From positions 24,674,545 through 24,738,544 of the forward strand of contig OZ018411.1 of assembly GCA_963969595.1 (NCBI GenBank): a DNA stretch of 64,000 bases, read 5' to 3'. Under the pieces are notes generated by a model, which saw only the letters and a list, made by a program, of their open reading frames with translations, searched no databases and was not told the DNA's origin. Position 1 is the first letter of the stretch; each line of letters opens with the position of its first letter. The DNA is from Neckera pumila. Taxonomy: Eukaryota; Streptophyta; Bryopsida; Hypnales; Neckeraceae. Of the stretch, positions 24,641 to 35,890 are shown in pieces. A program made the position numbers and the translations under genes.

Positions 24641-27470
24641 CAATTGAGTTCGTAGTCTTGCCAGTGTTTGTCTTCACATAAATGAGAAGTTAGGTAAAAA
24701 AATGGATCACAAAATTTGCTATTTCAATGTATTTTTGGAAGTTTCTCCTTGCTCTAAATCTGAAACTTGTCCACAAAAATGATATTTTTTGAATTTGAAT
24801 TCAACTAACAAAATGAAGGTCATCTACTCTAGTTTCTACTCCAATTTAAAATTTGAAGAAATTACTAATATTGAATATTTTATTGCAATTTGAACTTTGG
24901 ATGTATTTTCAATGTTTATTATTTTCTAATTATAGAATGACAAGGAAAATGAGTTTACACCATGATGTTTGTCACTGTAATATACACATGTTGAAATTTT
25001 CCAATTTTTTGAAATAATTTTCTATGTGCTATGATTTTTCTTCATGGTTTCTTCAAAAATTCTCAGAAAAATCAGATTTTCACAAAAAATCTAAAATTTT
25101 ATGGAAAAAGAAGACATGCAATTCCATCTATGAAAAATAAATATAAACTCTCTCACTTATGTCTGGTTGCTAATTGGCAGCAAACCAAGTGATGGACATG
25201 GTCCATCCTTCTTGGCTAAGACCCTCAAGAACAACACTCTGTAACAGCAAGTGCAAACATACCTTTTATCCATTTCAAAGTTCAATCCTAAATAGAGATG
25301 AGGACCAAAAAGTCCATTCCTCACTTGGACCTTTCCAAAAGAGTCAATTCTCTACCAAACTTAGAACTAATTATATATTTTAAAAGTTGAGGACATGGAA
25401 AGAAATGTATTAAAGTTTGAAGTGAAAATAATTACTCTACCATCCTTTAATATTTACCAAAGACAATTTTGCACTTATAATTCATAAGGAATTTGCCATG
25501 CTCATCAACATCAATAACATTGTTTTGCCTCTAAATCACTCTTTAGAATTTGAAAATGCTTCAAATCAAGCGAGCCCCTTGTAGACTGATAACAAATTGC
25601 TTTAAATTGATAAAACATTGGTAGTAGATTTGATTAAATTATTAAATTTAGTAGATTTAATTTTTAGATTTATAACAATTTTGGAGCCTTTTAATTGTGA
25701 TTTTCATTTATTATTTCTATACCAAACCTTCCCATCAATGTGAATCCAACTGGAGTTGAACTTGCAAATGTTTTTATTATTACTTCTCTTTGTTTGAAAT
25801 GCCTCAAAATTTAACACCTTTTGTTCTCTTTTTTATAAGCTTTTAGAATGTATAGTTGTAAAATTTGGTGAAGAATAGACTATGTGAAGAAGTGTCTCAA
25901 TCAGGAATGGATCATTTTGTCCCCGACTCTATGTTTTATACACTTCACTTCATATATGGTCTTCACATATGGTCTGTTTATGGTGTAACCACGAGAACAG
26001 AAAGGATTCGCTACGTCATGAATGTACACCTTGGTGGAATATCGAAATATTATTTTCTACTAGATCGTCGAGCAAAATGTTCAAGCAGAGTAGTGAACAG
26101 CACACATTGCGCTTCACTTGCAGAAAAGGACAGTTTACAGATTTCCGTAGTTCAGCTAAAACAAGGCACACGTGAATCAATTGCTAATATCTGTTTGCCA
26201 GTGTATGCCTCGTAAACGTTACAGTGACGGCCTGAAGGGTCTTCTGCATGTAAAGTTGTGAGAATGGCAAAACTCCATTAGCTTGACTCAATTCCTATCA
26301 TTCCCTACTAGACTTCATATTCTGCAGAATCGCAAAGGTCAAAACCAGAAGTATTAAACAATCTCACAGCCGTGAAATATGTAGGCACAGTCCCAATGTC
26401 AATTAATTTGTGCTGTGAGGAGCAAAACCAAAAGTTAACATAATATTCTCCACATGCCAGGAAACCTCGAGAGTAGGAAAGATTCAAGGCACTTCGAGAA
26501 AGATCTCTCCACTAGATACTATGACCTATCCACAAAAAGTCTTCATATCCATCCACATCTGTACTTCAGCGGCTGCATGCGGTACGACGTCTCCAAACCC
26601 CTTTCAACGGAAGATGTCCCAGATTCCTTCCACAGAACTGTTGGTGAAGAACGCAACCTTAACTACCAAAAAAGGCCCCAGATTTTGTTGAAGAACGCAT
26701 CAGTTGCCAGCCAAAACTGCGTCTGACGACATCGCCTGAGCAAATAACAGACGGCAGCCAGCACGTCCCAAGACGGGTGAAACAAACAAAAAAACTAAGC
26801 GTGTCACGCTTCTCTAGACTAAAGATCTCTTCGAACAGTACTTGCACACGACTAATTGGTAATCCACTGACATAGGTATAGCAGCTGAAGTAATCTGCAA
26901 AAACAACGACAGCCAAGCCCACTAATTCTACTTACAACTAGACACAGAACAAGGTAGCAGAAGGAAAAGGCAAGTCACCCAGAACCAGACAAAGGCTACC
27001 GAACAAAATGTCTGACACAATTTAGCATAGAATAAAGGATGCAAGCACCTATCCATGCGTCACATACAAATTCGCGCATGTAGATAGTTGAGAGAAAGAT
27101 AGTGCCCTGCGAGAATGTGAAAAGGTGCCCATAGTCTTATGATATAAGACTTAGTTGTCGATGGGGATTGGCTTCAACAAGGCCCTGCAGAAAGAACAGA
27201 TATTGAAATTAGCACTTCGCCAGAATACCATGTAAAACTCTCGCCTATAGACCATGTCATCTCTTTAAAAGATTTCTTCGAAAAACATCAAAATGTACCC
27301 CTTTTCAACTCCTTCAGCACGCTGGAGAAGCACCAGCCTGTCAAACGCCCTGTAATCAACTAGGGACTAGAACCAAAGGTAAAACAAAAGTGCACAACCA
27401 AGCTGCGCATCTCAAAATGAACTATGCAAACAGATACTACCTTCAGAAAAAACATCCACTCCACTTCAAC
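24641..27470. other. Gene-poor stretch; 3' region of the SR45-like gene at its right end
   Basis: 24641-25860 is AT-rich and empty to my eye. From about 25880 the base composition becomes gene-like, and frames of 60-116 codons occur on both strands without recognisable motifs. Because the SR45-like gene ends at 27471 on the minus strand, part of this, including an acceptor-like ctgcag/ggcc at about 27188, may be its 3' UTR or alternative 3' exons. Confidence 0.35.
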
Positions 27471-30400
27471 TCACTGGCTGCTTTTTGACGGTGATGGAGA
27501 GCTACTACTCCGACCGCTAGGGCTGCTGTTAGCAATGACCCTGCAATTCAGTTAAAAAGGATAATATTAATTCACAATGTACACCAACAATACAACCACG
27601 GCAATTAGAATAGCCTCTATCAGGCAACTGGGTTGCTTGACAATGCGAGCAGATTTCATAATTGTATTGACTTGGTGTTCAAAAGCTGGAGTCACCCGGA
27701 CAAGGCTCAAGCAAGCGAAGCTTACTTCTTTGGGCTCCGGCTCTTTGAGAACTTTTTCGCACCACGGGGAGGAGACGCGCGCTACAAAAAGAGCATCACA
27801 TCCAAGAAGAAGTCAGCGCACAGCTTTCATTAATGATAGAAATAGTGTGATCTTGAATGAATCAGGCTAGACTATACTATTCACAAGGCAGGTTTCGAAA
27901 ATTCGTTAGAATGAGGTCAGCTTTCCATAAAACATTTTGCAACAACTAAGCGAAAGTAGGAATCAAGAGGTAACAAGTAAGAACTATACTCTTTGGCCAA
28001 TAGGAGACAATATTATTTTCTGTAAACGTAGGATGTATGGTTTGGCGCCAACATGCATACCAAGAGATATTTGGTGCAAAGATGTGCAAAGGTGCCAAGA
28101 ACCGACTGAAAAGAACATTCAATTTCTCTCACATTTTCATTTTCTAAATGTAGAAATTAGAGAAAGAGGGCACTTCCGCAAGGTAAAGCATTAACAACCT
28201 TCTTTACTGGGCTTGGCGAAGATGAGTACGAGGTAGACTTCCTGCGCTTGCTAATGGGAGAGCGTGCCCTGCGAACATACCAGACTTTACTTTCAACACA
28301 CATACTTGGATTGACCAAAGAAGATGCACAATATTCTGCTGCTTTCAGTCACAAACACCAACCAGACTACCGGTTCTCGTACCTCCTTGGTGCTGAACGA
28401 GATCTTGAACGAACTGGTCGACGAGGCGGTGGAGACCTGCTGATGCGACGTCTTGGTGGTGGTGATCGGCGGGGGGGTGACCTCGCGCGTCTCCCGGGTG
28501 GAGGACTTCTGCACATATTAAATAAGTCAAAATGTAAGGTACTAGCTTGCACTACACACCCTTACCTTTCCGTCAGGATACTCTTTTGCCAAGAAGAGTC
28601 GATGAGAAATAATGACTAACCCAGACTTCGGATACATTCACTCGCTATTGGTGATGGATATCACTGACAAACACACCCTATACCTAACACACTGTTCACA
28701 ACAATAAAAATGATTAGATAAAAGATATAGTCAAGACAATCAGCATAACGTACCTTCTTCTATATGGTGGTGGAGAACGTTGACGTCGCACAGGACTGCC
28801 TCTAATTCTCCTAGGAGGCGATCTGAGTAAATTAGAAAAAAATAGTTAGATACCCCCTGAGGAAAATAATCATTTAAATTCATAGTTCGCTTTGTCTAAG
28901 AATAGCAAACCTGATATCCCTGATAGGTGAACGACGTCGACGGAAGGGGGAAGGAGACCGTCGGCGAGGGGGAGACGCCACGGCAGGCCGCCTACGGGGT
29001 GGTGAATCAGCCATTCTCCTTCTAGGGGGAGGCGAGGGCGATCTTCCCCTACGGATTGGCGGAGCTGAGGGCACATGTTTGACTCAAAATGAGTGTAAGC
29101 CCAAAAGACTTCTTGAAAAACATGGCATCTAGATGATGACAAGAATCATATCAAACAGAAAAAACTGAAGAATATCACTTACAATCACGCCGGCGTGGAC
29201 CGTCCTTCAGACTATCGCGTGCAGGCACATCTCGCCCCATTATTTCTCTCTTCGGAGGGGGAGGTGAAACCTCTCTCCTTTGAGGAGGGGGAGTTGCCTT
29301 CTTTCTCGGCACCAAAATGAATTGAGCACTCACAATGTTCCCATCAATTTGACCCTGCATCACGATGTCCCACGTTGTGTTACTGTCGTCATGGTCTTCA
29401 GTAGTCTGGCTCCTAGCCGTTTGGCACCTCGAAAGAAATGCCCAGTGTTTCCACGAAGACAGAAAACAAGAAAGACCTTGCATCAAACTTCATATATTAA
29501 TATGCCAAATACTTTAGCACGATTGATATAGCGCACTACCAGTCACTAGCCACAAGCGCTCAAGCGAATGGCTTAGACTTAACGAGACCATAATTTTCGA
29601 CCACGAATCATTTAGATAACCTAAATAGGTCTGAACTCATATCACAACAAGAAATGGAACTCCGTTCTAGTAGCAAAGATCACGAACCCCGTCCATATGC
29701 GACAATGCCTTCTCAGCATCAGTTCTTGTTTTGAACTCAACATATCCATATCCTTTGGGCAAATTCACCTGTTTATTGTATCATCAGAATGTCAGACGTA
29801 TTCCTATGACCATGAATAGAACAATCCCTCTGAAACTAAACATTTACGGAGTACAATTTATACAACGCATGGGAACAATGCAACATGGTCAAACTGCACG
29901 TTGATAAGTGCTTCTAGCGCCGCTGACAAATGTGCCTAACAACAGAATATCTACAATTGTACAGAAGCAAACCTGCTCGAACGAAAGTAAGTTTAGGAAA
30001 GGAAAGGAAAGGGATAGAGAGAAGGAAAATAAAGAAGCGAACATAACAGAGAGTGGCCTCTTCAATGGTAAGCAATAAATTTTATACGCAACATGTAAGA
30101 ATAAAAAATAGAAGACTTACAGTACGATCCATAGCCAGCTCCACATTAACGACATCCCCATAAATTCCTGCATCGTGCCAGTGTGTAATCGCTCCATGAT
30201 TATAACGAATGAGGAGACATATATCAACTGAATTTGCTAGCCCAAATTCGTGTGGTCTCCGAGCAGTATAATGCAGCAGATAATAAAGATTTCTTAAACC
30301 CACTCTTAAATACGTGCCAAGGAGACAGAGAAGAGCTCAGCACACATACCAAAGATTTCTTTCAGATGCGCCTCATTCACATTCCGAGTAAGACAACCAA

Positions 30401-31346
30401 CATGCAATACAGTAGACTCGGGAGTTGGAGTGCGTAATTTCCTGAGATTCAAAATGTGCACAAAGATCAATGCACAAATAAGCTGAAATACATCATTCAA
30501 AAAAGAGAAATACAATTAGGTCTAAGAACCAGCTACCGATGTAGAGCTCTCTTTGCCATATCGAAAACAGTCTGCACTGATGGATTTAACGAACTGCTTA
30601 CTTTACTGGAGAAGATTTCTTGGGTGGGGGTGTCGATGATCTGATTTTCTTTGGACCCACAGCATCACTGCACACATCATAAAGATTACAAAGATTTACC
30701 AAAAAGGTATAATCTCTACGAGTAGAAAAGCACTGATCTACTTGCTGAACAGGCTCTCGTATACTGTGACTCACTAAACTGTGAGTAGACACCAAAATTC
30801 AGAAAACCTCATCTCGTATAAAACACTTGAATGTCCACCTCAATGGAGGTTTCACTTCTCCTTTGTCCCTGACTCGGACACCCGGAATGGATGAAGGTGA
30901 AGAGGATAAGGTGATACGTTCTCTTAAACTTAGAAAGAGCAAAGTGAACAAGAAAACCCTAAACAACGAAATAGTTACATGCTTAAGCCCCAAACAAGTC
31001 AAAACGAAACCTAAATGATCTCCTTAAGAACCGTTCCTTACTCGAAAATAATCAACCTCAGACGTAAACCTAGAGATACCTCCTCCGGAACATACTGAAA
31101 GCCAGAGCACATCATCCAACTTGTCCAGAAAAAAATGCACAACATTTGGCTTGAACAAGATTAAATTCAGAGCAGTTACCTTGTCTTCGCAGGAGGACTC
31201 CTACTCCTGGAGGTATCACTTCCAGAAGATGAAGACGATCGAGACCTCGACCTCGACCCTGATGCTGACGATGAACCCGTGTAAGACGAAGATCCTGTGG
31301 TAACTGACGGCGACGTCGCTTTAGGTTTCCCTGCAGGTTTTGCCAT
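27471..31346 (-). CDS. SR45: SR45/RNPS1-type splicing regulator, 12 exons, 389 residues
   Basis: Exons (minus): 31180-31346, 30602-30667, 30350-30441, 30121-30167, 29688-29768, 29183-29354, 28911-29064, 28754-28822, 28383-28508, 28199-28268, 27726-27781, 27471-27540. All phases close to 1170 bases including the stop. Starts MAKP like Arabidopsis SR45. An N-terminal Ser/Arg region (residues about 18-60) is followed by one RRM (about 88-163) with RNP2 VLHVGCL (89-95) and RNP1 KGYGYVEF (129-136). NVNEAHLKEIFG is shared with SR45. A long C-terminal half has SPPPRRR-type RS repeats ending in a Ser-rich tail. The family acts in the nucleus in splice-site choice and is a plant RNPS1-like exon-junction component. 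Size is close to Arabidopsis SR45 (414). The donor after exon 5 is unusual (GTTCGT). Neighbour downstream on the same strand is unrelated. Confidence 0.93.
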
Positions 31347-32165
31347 TTTTACAAACCAACTCCACCCTTCCCTGTATGTTTTTCAACTTAAAACCCAATG
31401 CATACAATAGCCGTCCAAAACCCTGCAAAATTCAACAAGCAGAGGTAATCAGTTCACAAGCAGAACCTCTGTAAAAAATCGAAAGCATCGTCACTACAAC
31501 GAATTCAAAAGAAATTTTCCCAGAACGTCGACGTGATAAATCAATTAAAAAACATTGCCAAACATGAACCAAATCGATGGTCTATACACACCAGCCTAAA
31601 ACCATACACTACACAACCACCTTAACAAGAAGCGGTTCGCAAGACTAGCCGCCCCAACCTTACCAAAACGCACCAAAGTCCCAGCATTGAAGCTACAATA
31701 ATAAGCCTGAACAGACTCCAACGACAAAACTAAAATTCAAAAAAAAAAATATCCCGCCCAAATGCACCACGACTTTCGCCAGGGACCCCCCTCCCTCTCC
31801 CCCCCGAAAAAGCGAAGAACACAAACAGCGCCTCAAGACAGAATCCACACAACGATAAAAAAGGAGGAAAATAACGAACTACGAAACCTAATCGCAAAGC
31901 AAACCTAAGGCTCTCCCGCGGGACAATGCAAAAACCGTAAACGCCTGCCTAACGCAACGCAGACGAGACCGTTTTGGTAGAGAACGAGCTCGTTGGAAAG
32001 AGAAAAGACAGAGCGACACGGAGGGAGTGAGAAACGCACCGAGGTAAGGCAGGGGCCGTACAGGAGGAAAAGAATGACCAGAAAGTCGGAACTCCGTCGC
32101 AACCTGCTGCTGCTGCTGCACAGACGTGAGAGGCATCCTTCGGAGCTCGCCCGTGGAAGGCGTTA
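31347..32165 (-). promoter_or_regulatory. Leader and promoter region of the SR45-like gene, with possible 5' UTR intron and a short polyQ uORF
   Basis: On the minus strand a donor-like TTTTG/GTAAGG at about 31672 and an acceptor-like TTTTGCAG at about 31425 could define a leader intron. A possible upstream frame at 32136-31888 begins MPLTSVQQQQQV from a CAG run. A diverged copy of this whole segment is found at 40340-40735, where the uORF's ATG is lost, so translation of the uORF is doubtful. Confidence 0.5.
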
Positions 32166-32888
32166 GGGCTGTGATTCCAAAATCTATGTCTTTGGAAATT
32201 GGGGGATTCTCATCTAGGTTAAATGTAGATATGAAGGGAAGATAGTCGCAAGTGCCCCGCGCGATGGATGAATGCGATGGATGAATGCCGTTTTGCTTTC
32301 TATGGCATTTGAGGATGGAATGGATGGTGGTCGTCGACTAGTTCCGAGACCAGGAGACCTGATTTTTCCCGTGTAGAGAGATACAAAATATTGAGATTGC
32401 GAAATTTTCAGAATTTTATTTGCAAAACTGAAATTTTTATGAATTTCGGGAGGCAAAAAGTGTTCCGAACTAGCCTCTTACATCTAGAGTCCTGCAATTT
32501 TGCTTACTAAAGAGAATACTTTTTGCTCAAGCCTACAAATTTCAAAATAAACATGTCGTAACACTTATCATTCTCTAATCGTTCCTTGCAGCCTCGCATA
32601 TTGTGCATGTCATTACATCTAGCCTCCCAAACACGGTTCACAAAACAATTTTGCTTGGTTGGAAATATTGGTATCCTACAAGTCGGGGACCCATCCCTGC
32701 CATTGTTAATTTAGACAAGCAATAAAAGGCAAGGTACAATTGAAAAAAATAATTTTCAAGGCCATGTAATGTTTTGAAATACTTATAGAAGGCTACCGCC
32801 TTAGGCATCCCATTTCAGCCCCTTTACATGCTTATTAGCATCAGAAAGTAGCTATTGTAGAGTTTCTACCAATCCATGTCCGACTTAA
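32166..32888. other. Intergenic; dispersed repeat at 32361-32470
   Basis: The segment 32361-32470 (gatttttcccgtgtagagag to gtgttccgaac) is repeated in inverted orientation at 55099-55209. A 13-bp unit gcgatggatgaat is tandemly doubled at about 32262. Nothing else seen. Confidence 0.6.
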
Positions 32889-35225
32889 ACCCTTAAAGAC
32901 CAAGAGATCACAATATATCCACCTCAAATTTTCAATGGCAAATCCTCGGTAAGGTGAAAATAATCTCTATATTTTGTATATTAGGGACTTGTAGAGTAAC
33001 AAGTTGACATACTTGTTGCATTTTCCAATTTTCAGAATTTCAAAGTAAGAAGTATTTAAAATTTTAATTAGGAAATGTAGTCTAATAGAATAAGGGAGCA
33101 AACATAATTTTTTTACAATGAAAGGAATAGTAGGGATAGAAAAAAAAAAATTCTTGGACATTTCTAGTCTTCACTTTGAACCAAAAAATTGGGTCCAAAG
33201 AAAAAATATTCAAATTTGTATTTTTAACAATTTTAAAAATACAAGGTTTAATTTGGTATGATTAATACAAAATAATTAGAATGATTCAAAATCTTTGAAG
33301 ATGTTCCAAACAATATGCTAATAATATATACTATTAAATTTCAAAAATTGACGCATATATAATTTTTTAAAATTTTGGAGGATCCAATTTGGTCAATTTT
33401 GGCTTTCTACTCCATCTGTTTGAAAATGTGTACAAATTTGAGAGATTTTTTTAATTCTCATTTAAAAAAATGAAAAGACACCACATTTGCCTTAGATTCC
33501 AATATAATTCTTTTGGTGTGTGTGTGTGTGTGTGTGTGTGTATAAAAGCATTATTCATCTTTTTATAATTTTTCTTCTCCAACAGCTGTGTTTTTTGCCT
33601 ATAAAGTTGAGCATCCAAAACTGTTATAATCTAAAAATCCAACAATCAATATTTTCCACAATTAATTCCATGCATACTAGACAAAGTAGTCTTTAGTTTA
33701 GTATTGTTAGAATTAAAAATTTCAAGCACATCCATGTGCAAATAAATATCAAAGTGGGACAAATCATTGAAAACTTCCATTGCATTAGATGACATTCCGG
33801 GGCATTGGAGGACTTTTTCAGGCCCATTCCCCAATCTGACCCGATTTATGTTCATTCATTCATATATCATCTTCAAATACCTCTCGAATTCTAGGTTCTT
33901 CATAAATTTTTTCCTTTCTAAGAATGATCACAAAAGGCAACTCAAACAACTTATCTTCATTATTGCTCAACTCTTCATTGGAGTCCCCCCCCCCCACTCT
34001 AAACAGTCACTATCGTCCCCCTTAGAGTAGTCACTATTATCACTATCTTCAATGCCTAAAGCATCATGATTTAGACCACTTCTTAGGATGAATTCCAAAC
34101 AATGAAACGGGACTTTCATTTTGAATTCTCCTTCTACTTTCATAGCATACTGGATACTCTTAGTGATGTGGTCTAAATTCAAGGACATGTACAGTACAAC
34201 CCTAGTTCCCTTGGGCATTTCAAATGAGTATCCCAAATCCTTACTTGGTTACATTTCTATTGTCACTTGCTTCTTTGCAATTCTGCTCACCCAAGGTGAG
34301 CGCATGTTGTCTCTACCTCCTTTTTACTTGGCACCACTCATCTTCTTGATCAAAGTTGAAGCTATGGCCATCTTTGTAAATGTTAGCAATAATGGCAACA
34401 GCTTCAAGAATGTCATCTTTCTCCTCCCACCATGAACCTTCTTCACTATTATTGTGACCACGTGTACATAATTGTATCCATGATCTTGTCATGTTGGGTT
34501 GAGGTTGTCTATCTTTGCTTCAAGGGTTGCTCTTTCTACTATTCGTGGTTCTCTTCTCTCATTCTCTTTGCTGCATGTATCTACCAATGCCTTTTTGTAG
34601 TTTGGTTGCATGCTTTGCCTCAATCTGCATTTCACTTTATGGAAGGAAAGGGATGTGGCACTTGCCAATGTCGTTGTAGGCAATGTTTGAATCACATTGT
34701 TGTAGTTATACATAATTCACTATGAGTACATCTTCCACAAGGAGCTTCTTTGAAATTTTCATTCTTGCCACAAGTTGTTGTGTATTCTACATTGCTAGAC
34801 CTCCAATTTTGTGCATTGTTGGAAGTGCTAGGCAACCTAAACCGCTTCCCTTCATAGGCCTCATAGCTAGCATTAGATTCTCCAAAACCATTTTTTTACC
34901 TGATTGGATGTTCCCCTTTGTCTTTGTGTTACAATGCAACCCCTCTTCACTATTGTGATCAAGCCACAAACCTAACATTGTAGTACTTCATAGGCAATTG
35001 AGTCACACCCTTCATTGTGCAGTGGTAATGGTTGTAATTGAGCTTTTACCCCCCAAAGTGGAATGTAATATACAAGAGATTTAAATTGAACATAGAAGTA
35101 GACTTCATACCACAGCTTCTCCAAAAACGAAATTGAAAAAACAAACTATTTAACTATTATCTTTAGTATGGGCTCAAAGTTTCCTAAACACCAAAATTTG
35201 GTGCCTTCAGTTGGGCATTCAAGGG
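32889..35225. mobile_element. Largest TTAA-flanked element (2337 bp)
   Basis: TTAA at 32885-32888 and 35226-35229. Ends acccttaaagaccaag and, at the right, gggcattcaaggg. The interior holds a (GT)12 run at 33517-33541 and several broken minus-strand frames (33646-33855, 33967-34236, 34489-34713, 34787-34978) with a protein-like composition. An example is GTRVVLYMSLNLDHITKSI with a following acidic Asp/Ser stretch. They are separated by stops and frame changes. They could be the remains of an element-encoded protein. I could not match them to any transposase. End match is weaker than in the smaller family members. Confidence 0.5.
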
Positions 35226-35282
35226 TTAAATAAGTAGACACCTCCTCCAAAGACCACAACATTGGTAAAAGAAAAAGTGGCA

Positions 35283-35570
35283 AGGTAACTACACCTAAAA
35301 TCACACAAATAAGCAATTTAGCATGATTCCCAATATTATATTAAAAAACTTTTTGTAGAGTCTCCTAAGGTTGGTAGTCGAAAGGGAATTCTAGATTCTT
35401 GTAAAATGTATTTTTTGGACACCATATGAATAAACTACAAATTTTCAAAGTGCTGAAAATAGGTGTTTATAAAATTGACCATAGACTCTCATAAATAGTG
35501 GGAGTACATTTTAGGCAAGAATTTGTAGTGGTTGGTTTCAGAATGTGGTCAAAATTAGGTGTAGTTACCT
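35283..35570. mobile_element. MITE-like element with aggtaactacacctaaaat ends
   Basis: Left aggtaactacacctaaaat and right aaaattaggtgtagttacct are inverted copies. The right half (gactctcata... to gtagttacct) resembles 48199-48290 inside an intron of the C2/GRAM gene. Confidence 0.6.
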
Positions 35571-35890
35571 CACAGAAAAAAACAAAAACTCACCTTCAGA
35601 TTTTTAACATCCTACATTGTTTCAGGAACCACCTCACTTCTTCAGCTAACCTTTACTCTTTCACCCTCATTAAGTGTCTCCTAAGGTATGGAGTTAGAGA
35701 CTTCTCTACAGTACGAAGAGTCCCACAGCCATCTCAAAAAACAAACCATCTATTCTTCTTCCAGCATATATTAGTCTGAAGAGACCAAAAAAATGGAGAG
35801 TCCTTGACCTTCATGTCCTATCCAATGAGCGACTCAACAAAGTCTTACTTAGTAATATGCAGTACTTTTAGCTTCCTCCTTGCCGCTTAC

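Noticed and set aside
25865..26726. Plus-strand frames of 116 and 90 codons
   Set aside because: No recognisable motifs, overlapping frames on the other strand, and position consistent with the 3' region of the SR45-like gene.
28870..29142. Frames on both strands overlapping the RS-repeat exons of SR45
   Set aside because: Shadow frames of Arg/Ser/Pro codon repeats. The SR45 frame is fixed by splice phases and family sequence.
31888..32136. 82-codon minus-strand frame with polyGln
   Set aside because: It lies in the SR45 leader, and its start codon is not kept in the copy upstream of SKL2. Kept only as a possible uORF.
6352..35225. Calling the TTAA elements piggyBac outright
   Set aside because: Only borders and ends support it. 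No transposase could be identified in the window.
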